A stretch of DNA of 64,000 nucleotides from NCBI GenBank assembly GCA_016647705.1, contig JAENRU010000487.1:1302001-1366000 (forward strand), read 5' to 3'. Below, one piece after another: positions 57,414 to 64,000 of the stretch. The number at the start of each line of letters is the position of its first letter. The stretch's first letter is position 1. The notes beneath the pieces were generated by a model. The model was not told the origin of the DNA. It did no database searches and was given only the letters and a program-made list of their open reading frames with translations. This DNA comes from Eucommia ulmoides. Taxonomy: Eukaryota > Streptophyta > Magnoliopsida > Garryales > Eucommiaceae. The position numbers and the translations under genes were made by a program.

Positions 57414-59890
57414 GGGTTTGTTTGGTTATCCCGTAAATTATGAATTGGATCAGTTTTAATTAATATAATTTCTAATTTTTTTATTATAGTGTTTGGTTGT
57501 AAATGCAGAAAAATATAAAATTAAAATAATGTAGTTTTTACTAAAAGATTAAAATTGGTAATTCATATTTAATCCTAGAATAAAAATCTATGGATAAAAC
57601 GACATTCAAGTTCTCAATATTTTGTTAAAAAAATAAACGAAATTCAATATTTTGTAAAAGCAGCTACAATATGCTTCTCTAACATTTTAATAATATTTAT
57701 ATATAGCAAAAATAAATAAATCAATGCAAAAATAAAATATAAAAAAATACCCAAATTAGATTAACATTAATTTACTAAAATGTGTTCTTTATTTTATTAT
57801 ATTATAAATTAAAAAAAAATTAAATATTCAATGCATAACTCTTTAAAATTCAAATTATATTCAAATAAAAATGCAGTATTACACAAAAATCCAATATCAA
57901 ACCACTACTTAATATTACATCATATATAATATGCTTTTCTAACATAACAAATGCAAAATTAAATTTAAACAATAAAATAAAATACACAAACAAATTATTT
58001 CAAAATTCGCGCTTAGCGCAAGTTTAAAACTAGTAATTTTGTTAAAGTGAAAGATATATGGTTAATTAAAAATATATTTTATATATGGTTAATATATCTC
58101 TTGTGACTTTTTTTTTTCATTTTTTTTTCATCAATTAATTGGTCACTCTTGCCCCCATATGTATATGTTGGTTATTTTCTATTTATTTCTCCTGTCATTC
58201 TGTCGAAAATCACAAATTTCACCTATCATTAGAGAATATCTGTCAATCTCTTATTATTTTGGTCAAACACTGTTTAATTCTTTTTTAGCTAAAAAATTAT
58301 TAAAAATTTAATTATAATGAAAATTTTACTCTTAATAGTTTAAAAGTAATTAAAAATTAAAATACATAAATATATCTCTAAGTTTGTTTTTTAATATATT
58401 TTGATCATTTACCTTTTCACGTAACACTTCTATTTTAAAAATAAAACATTTTCACTCCCATAATTTTTAAAATTTAAAAAAAAAAAATTAAGGTCTAAAA
58501 TATGATTTCTATGAAATAGGAGTGTTAATATTTTTTTTGAAAAATAAAAGAATAAAAAAATATTCTTTAGAAAAATAAGAGAAAGACGTGTGTCTTTTTG
58601 TTAAAAACAGGTCAAAAAGGTTGAATGGTTGAAAAAATTATAATTTTAAATAAAATGACAGAAAAAATAAATGGTAAAAATTCTATCTGCATGTGATTTT
58701 AATTTTTAATTTTTTGTGATATTATTTTATATTTTTCTTTTTATGCATTTAAATATATAAAAATATATGCTCATTGAAGTATTGTTGTCCAGTTGTCGTA
58801 CACCTAGTTCCCCAGCAACTAACCAACGAGGTCTTTAATGGTTGCTATTTTTTATGGACGATATTACCCCTTTTTTTAAAAAAAGAAAAGAAAAAAAAAA
58901 AACTAATTGCATATCCACTAGATTATAAGTTTTGAGATAGCCAATACTATGTATTGGTGTTTGACTATATTTAATATTTACTAATATCATTTTGAAAAAT
59001 TTTACGATTGTATGTTGATATTTTCATATGCACTTATCCCATGTGGTTCAAATTTAACTACAAATATTGCATTTTCGGTTAAAGTTAATAATTAAACCTA
59101 AAAAAGTCAAAATTAAAAAATTATTTAATATTAAATGACATTTATGCTCCCGGATTAGTTCAAGTCGGATAATATCCATTTATCCTTTATTTTTATTTTT
59201 ATTTTCTTTTCCTTTACTCCCTAGGCCGAGTCGGGTATAACGATAAATTTTTCATTTCACAAAAAAATATTAATTATTTGACTCTTGTATTTAAGTCTGA
59301 ATCACATGGGACAAGTGCTGAAGAAAATATCACAGGAGCGTAAAGTGTAATTCGGTCAAACACATGAAGACAAAGACAAAGTATAATAAACCTAATAATA
59401 CTATGATTTATAGACAATAAAATGTATCTAAATTTTTTATATAACTAAAATTATTAAAATCATTTTTTTAATATTCAAATTGTTTTTTTCCATACTCAAT
59501 AAATATATAGATATAGCAAAAATAAGTTACAATTTTTAACCATTAGGGGGGTATATATCCTCCACAAATATTGAGAGGAAAAAAAAGAAAATTTTTATTG
59601 GTAAAGTGGATGGCAATAATGAATCCCAACATCAACTAATGCCAAAAGTGATGAATTCACACAATTAGTAATAAATGTTGTATGGCCTATGGGCTGATAT
59701 GTGTGAAAATTTAGACTACTTTCTTTCCCGCCTACACAACTACAAGCATAAATTCAATTTTTTTATTACAATTTTACTATGGTAATTGTCTTAAAAGAAA
59801 AGTGTGCGCTTGCCAATCAGACTAACACCTCTCGGATAAACGTGTGTCTATTTAGTGAGAAGTCTAGTGTTAAAAAAAAACGTATTTAAG
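57414..59890. other. AT-rich intergenic, no gene
   Basis: Very AT-rich with long A and T runs. A TIR-type edge (CACTTATCCCATGTGG, then CACATGGGACAAGTGC) brackets about 59030-59315. Nothing coding. Confidence 0.5.
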
Positions 59891-59894
59891 TTTG

Positions 59895-60179
59895 TTATAC
59901 CTCATTAAGTATATATATGGACATTGTAAGATGTCTACATAATCCTTGGTTGTTGTTGATGAACCTTTCTGGCCGTTTGTACACCGAATTGGCTTGGTAA
60001 ACTTGGATTGGATGGTGATTCTGAGAGTGAAGCCGTTCAAGAGGATATTTTTTGGATAACTGAATGGAGAATTGGAGGAAATCTATATCAGGTTGATTTG
60101 GAGCTACATCATTGGGAATAGAATCACTTGAAAGCCTGGTGGTTGCGGTGGATTGATCGTGGAAGATTGTTTGTTCCAC
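59895..60179 (-). CDS. Hypothetical small protein, 94 codons, uncertain
   Basis: Starts MEQTIFHDQSTATTRLSSD and ends TMSIYILNEV. Composition is more protein-like than neighbouring frames (mixed, with no low complexity), and it stands alone in an AT-rich desert. I recognise no domain, signal peptide or membrane segment. It may be a relic or an exon of an unannotated gene. Confidence 0.25.
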   Translation of the reverse strand: MEQTIFHDQSTATTRLSSDSIPNDVAPNQPDIDFLQFSIQLSKKYPLERLHSQNHHPIQVYQANSVYKRPERFINNNQGLCRHLTMSIYILNEV

Positions 60180-61248
60180 TGATTTGGTTCTTGGTTTCTC
60201 TTAAATAACTAATTTTAAGGGGATAATTCATTATTGTCGTTTGTAAAGTGACAGATTTTCACTCTAAGTTTTCACTTTCATTTTATTTTTATACAATTGA
60301 AAACATAATTACCATATACAAATGAAATTAACGCTACAATTTTGAGATGTTTTCATCATCTTCACAAAGGAGTTCACAAAAAAATCTCATCCAAAATTTA
60401 TCCTAATACTGTCCAGAACTTGTAGAATTCTATAGAAATAATTGAATAAGGAATTTTAGAAATGGCATAAGTACAACATATGAAAAAAAAAAAAAAAAAA
60501 ACTCAAACAATACAATATATAATTTAATGTTTGTCAGATCACTTGTGGCCTTTTCTTTTTAATTCGTTAATTTTATTTTAGATTGGACCAAATTGAAACA
60601 AAAGATAATTTTGGGTGTATTTCTGACCTAAGACCAATCACCTCCCTCTGTCTGGGTCAGACAGTGCCCCCGCCTTCCAACCGACCTGCTCGTCATTGAT
60701 CAAGAATTTTCTCTGTCAATCAAGTTCTAAACAGGTCGAATTAAGCTCTAATTAGTCCGAATTAAGGCAAATCCTCCTGCTTCACAAGATTTGGAGTCCA
60801 TCCTAATCTTGAGCCCCCCTACATGGCTCTCCCCTTAAGGTTTTAGGCATCACATTTATATATTGTCTTTTAGATCGTATTACCTGCTTAGGTTGAACAA
60901 TTACTTTCATGTCCGAGAGACTTCGTTGGGAACACCTCAACTTCACTTTCTGTAAGTTCTCGGTGAACACGTCGAACTAAACAACCATTCTGACCTCCTA
61001 GATCTGTAGAGCACGTCTCGATCTGGTACATACATTAACGTTGAGTAAAATTAAAAGGTAAATTTTAATTTTTTTTACCTAGAAATAAATACTTCTGAAC
61101 ATAACATTGAATAGGTTCAGTTGGGTAGATAACATTCAACCTCTCTCTTATGTTTTTCTTTATAACCCTATCTTCCTCCTCGCTGATTTCTTCAAGATTT
61201 TCTACCACTACACCTCTCTCTCTCTCTCTAATTTCTCTCTCTAAAGTA
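60180..61248 (+). promoter_or_regulatory. Upstream region and 5' leader of the P450 gene
   Basis: A (CT)n-rich leader (61205-61245, CACCTCTCTCTCTC) precedes the start codon, as in many plant genes. A TTTATAA string at about 61159-61165 could serve as a TATA element, but it is close to the leader. 60600-61030 is of higher GC than its surroundings and of unknown origin. The upstream in-frame Met at 61150 would add a Ser/Leu-rich extension not seen in the family. Confidence 0.35.
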
Positions 61249-64000
61249 ATGGAGTTCCTTGATTTGGCTATCCTCTTCTTGGCCGTCGTATTTTTCTCCC
61301 TATGGTGGCGGCACTGGTCTACCACCGGTGGTGGTCGGAAGAACCTCCCGCCGGGGCCGCCGGGATGGCCATTGGTTGGCAACCTCTTCCAAGTCGTCCT
61401 CCAGCGCCGTCCTTTCATCTTCGTCGTCCGTGACTTGCGGGCCAAGTACGGGCCGATATTCACCATGCAAATGGGACAACGAACCCTAATCATCGTGACG
61501 AGTCCCGAGTTAATCCACGAGGCGCTGGTGCAGCGCGGCCCGCTGTTCGCCAGCCGGCCCTCCGACTCCCCCATCCGCCTCCTCTTCAGCGTCGGAAAAT
61601 GCGCCATCAACTCCGCCGAGTACGGCCCTCTGTGGCGAACACTCCGGCGGAACTTCGTGACGGAGCTGATAAACCCGGCGAGGATCAGGCAATGCAGCTG
61701 GATTCGAAAATGGGCGCTGGAAAACCACATGAGGAGGCTGGAAATCGAGAGGTCTGAGATGGGTTTCGTGGAGGTGATGGGGAACTGCCGGCAGACGATC
61801 TGCGGCGTCCTGATCTGTCTCTGTTTCGGGGCGAGAATTTCGGAGGAGAGGGTGAGGAAGATCGAGGGGGTGCTCAAAGATGTGATGATGATGACGACGC
61901 CGAAGCTGCCGGATTTCTTGCCGGTGCTGCTGCCGTTGTTTCGCCGAGAGTTTAAGGAGGCGAAGGAGCTGAGGAAGAAGCAGTTGGAGTGTTTGGTTCC
62001 ACTGGTTAGAAGCAGGAAGGCCTTCGTGGAGAACGGCGGCGAAACGACAGGTATGTATTCCTTGGGGGAGACAATATCTGCATGTCCCAATCATATTTTG
62101 TTAAAATTTCACTTTCATTTGATTAATGTTTTTTTGTTAAAATTGACTGTCAACAATTATTTAACCACTGTACTAACTAATTACGATCCTATTTGGTTAC
62201 TATTTTCGTTCCCTGATTTCTAGTCTTGCTTCAAAATTTTGAGATTAATGTAGAGAAATGTGTTTGATCTATTCCCAAAATTTTAAAAATAATTTAGGAG
62301 TAATTCTTGAATTCTAAAAAAAAAAAAAATTATCTTTTATTCTTACAAAACTATTTTTAATACCACCTTGGTAGCCACCATCACTTGTCGGCCAGTATCA
62401 CCCGCCGGCCATCATATATTTAAAGAGAAAAAGAAACAAATATTGTAACCAAACTTGTTTCTTGTTTTTGCTCTCATAAATTAAAATAAACAATTTCAAA
62501 ACAAAGGTGCGCCATTACGAAAACATATTTTTATTCCTGAAATCCTCCAAAACTAAAAAAGAAATTTCATTCCAATTGATTGGAAGTAGAACGAAAAAAG
62601 AACAGAAACACTAACCAAATGCCACCTTTGAAAATATTATGGAGAAATAAAGAAAATATTTTTCAAAAACAACCTTGAAATTTTGATTTATTTAAATATT
62701 GTATCCTATGTTAATTTAATAAGGTAGTTGTATGCGGAATATTCATTTATTATCAAATTTAGACAAATATAGACAAAATAAATAATAGTCCATTGTCTTT
62801 AAAAGTAACTCATTAAATGTAAATTACTAAGCCTAGGTTGTCAAACACCAACATTTAATAATTAGGAGTTTTAATTATTTTTAATCATTATGTTTTAATT
62901 GTACAATTTCGATATGATAAAATAATAATACCAAATATTAAATATTTTTATCCCAAGATTTGTAGTCTAATTGATATGTATCTAGTTTCCTTTGTGAAAG
63001 ATCTAGAGTTCAATCTCCTCCCAAAATTTGTATCCAAAAAAATATTATATATTAAAATTAATAGAAATAAAATTTACACTTCAAACCCATTGAATAATAA
63101 TTTTTAATAAAACATAATTTTTTGTGAAAAACAGTTTCGAATTTTTCATTTTTTTAAATATGATTTAAAAATTATTTGATGATTTTTAGTTAAATACAAA
63201 TTGTAAACTATTATATTTATTATCGGTACAAAAATTATCATTAAAAAATATACTTAAAATTAAACAAATTATTATATAAATCCATTTATTTACATAAAGT
63301 TTTTTTAATATTATTTTTTTAAATGATTTTTTTATCAACAAATTTTTATATACATCCATTTATTTACATAAGGTTTTTATTTTTTGTTTTTTTAAAAATG
63401 ATTTTTATCAACAAAATTTTATGTATATCAATTTATTTACATACTTTAAAAAAAAAAATTATTAACATATAAAATTTTTAAATTTGTTGATGATATTAAT
63501 ATTGTTGAGACAGCAGGGAATATTTATTACATTTTTTTTTTAAAAAAAAAGAAAAGAATATTTATTATAAATATTATTAATAATGTTTTATTATATGAAG
63601 GTATTTGTTCGGAGATGGTGAGTCCGATCGGCGCCGCTTATATCGACTCTCTATTCGAACTCCAACCGGCCGGCCGTGGCCGGCTGGGGGAGGAAGAGCT
63701 CGTCACTCTCTGCTCGGAGGTGATCAACGCCGGCACCGACACCAGCGCGACGACCGTCGAATGGGCCCTTCTCCACCTCGTCACCGACCAAGAAATCCAA
63801 GAGAAACTCTACCGCGAAATCGTCGATTTCGTCGGAGAAGACGGCGTCGTCACGGAAGAATCCGTCGAGAAGATGCCGTACCTCGGCGCCGTCGTCAAGG
63901 AAACATTCCGGCGACACCCGCCTAGCCACTTCGTCCTGTCGCACGCCGCCACCAGGGAGACGGAACTCGGCGGGTACACGATCCCCGCCGACGCCAGTGT
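61249..64000 (+). CDS. CYP77B1-like: Cytochrome P450, CYP77B-like, 3' end beyond window
   Basis: Exon 1 61249-62050 and exon 2 63601 to beyond 64000; the splice (ACAG/GTATGT ... GAAG/GT) joins in phase as Thr-Gly. About 400 residues are visible: an N-terminal membrane anchor (5-20), the proline hinge PPGPPGWPLVGN (34-45), a conserved SPIRLLFSVGKCAINSAEYG segment, the I-helix oxygen-binding NAGTDTSATTVEW, and the K-helix ExxR motif in KETFRRHPP. The haem-binding cysteine loop lies past the end of the window. Start: the Met at 61249 gives the family's usual anchor. From memory it is closest to Arabidopsis CYP77B1; CYP77 enzymes oxidise fatty acids at the ER, with roles in cutin or epoxide formation for some members. 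The coding GC content is far above that of the flanks. The antisense frame at 61065-62090 is a shadow. Confidence 0.92.
62184..62626. mobile_element. MITE in the P450 intron, about 440 bp
   Basis: Left end GATCCTATTTGGTTAC and inverse right end GGTGGCATTTGGTTAG. The interior matches 536-956 (AAACTTGTTTCTTGTTTTTG versus AAACATGTTTCTTGTTTCTA). The rest of the 1,550-bp intron is AT-rich without recognisable content. Confidence 0.7.

Noticed and set aside
61150..61248. Upstream Met of the P450 frame
   Set aside because: Adds a Ser/Leu-rich stretch encoded by the CT-rich leader; the Met at 61249 gives the normal membrane anchor.
61065..62090. 341-codon antisense frame
   Set aside because: Mirrors the P450 exon; no family resemblance.

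Overview
This window is AT-rich nuclear DNA of a flowering plant, almost certainly a eudicot. The evidence is split genes with GT-AG introns, clear plant families (an HD-ZIP class IV homeodomain-START factor, an organelle-type RluA pseudouridine synthase and a CYP77B-like P450), plant chromovirus and TRIM-type retroelements, and many small TIR elements with 3-bp TWA-type target duplications. The species cannot be named from the sequence. There is no bacterial-style operon, CRISPR array, rRNA or recognisable tRNA.

Layout. From 1 to 20.4 kb there is no gene I can support: it is nested repeats. A non-autonomous LTR retroelement (3306 to about 10722) carries a second LTR-like insertion in its 5' LTR and sits among diverged copies of a local repeat (2171-3305, 10745-11814, 11815-12180, 14680-15130). 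A strong inverted repeat lies at 12.73-13.74 kb. From 20.4 to 28.0 kb lies the HD-ZIP IV gene (+), whose eleven coding exons join in phase to a predicted 723-residue protein of the PDF2/ATML1 type; several of its introns carry tandem repeats or MITEs. From 28 to 41.9 kb come MITEs, an RTE-type LINE tail, a deleted copia/TRIM-like element, a broken CC-NBS-LRR fragment and an opposed pair of GC-rich Harbinger-like MITEs.

From 41.9 to 47.3 kb is a complete but decayed Ty3/gypsy chromovirus (-) with a perfect 5-bp target duplication, inserted in an old tandem-repeat tract. From 47.7 to 54.6 kb is a nine-exon pseudouridine synthase gene (-). Its 3.7-kb intron 7 is packed with elements, one of which carries a fragment of a D-3-phosphoglycerate dehydrogenase gene; two adjacent exons each show a 1-nt frameshift. 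From 54.9 to 57.4 kb are three more Harbinger-like elements, one holding a long head-to-head foldback built from a roughly 21-bp repeat. At 61.25 kb a CYP77B-like P450 (+) begins and runs off the window; its 1.55-kb intron also contains a MITE.

The three intact or near-intact genes are unrelated neighbours, not a pathway. HD-ZIP IV and CYP77 proteins are both tied to epidermis and cuticle biology in other plants, but their proximity here is only suggestive. The most unusual material is repeat structure: inverted repeats, captured gene sequence and a MITE family with a CpG-rich core.
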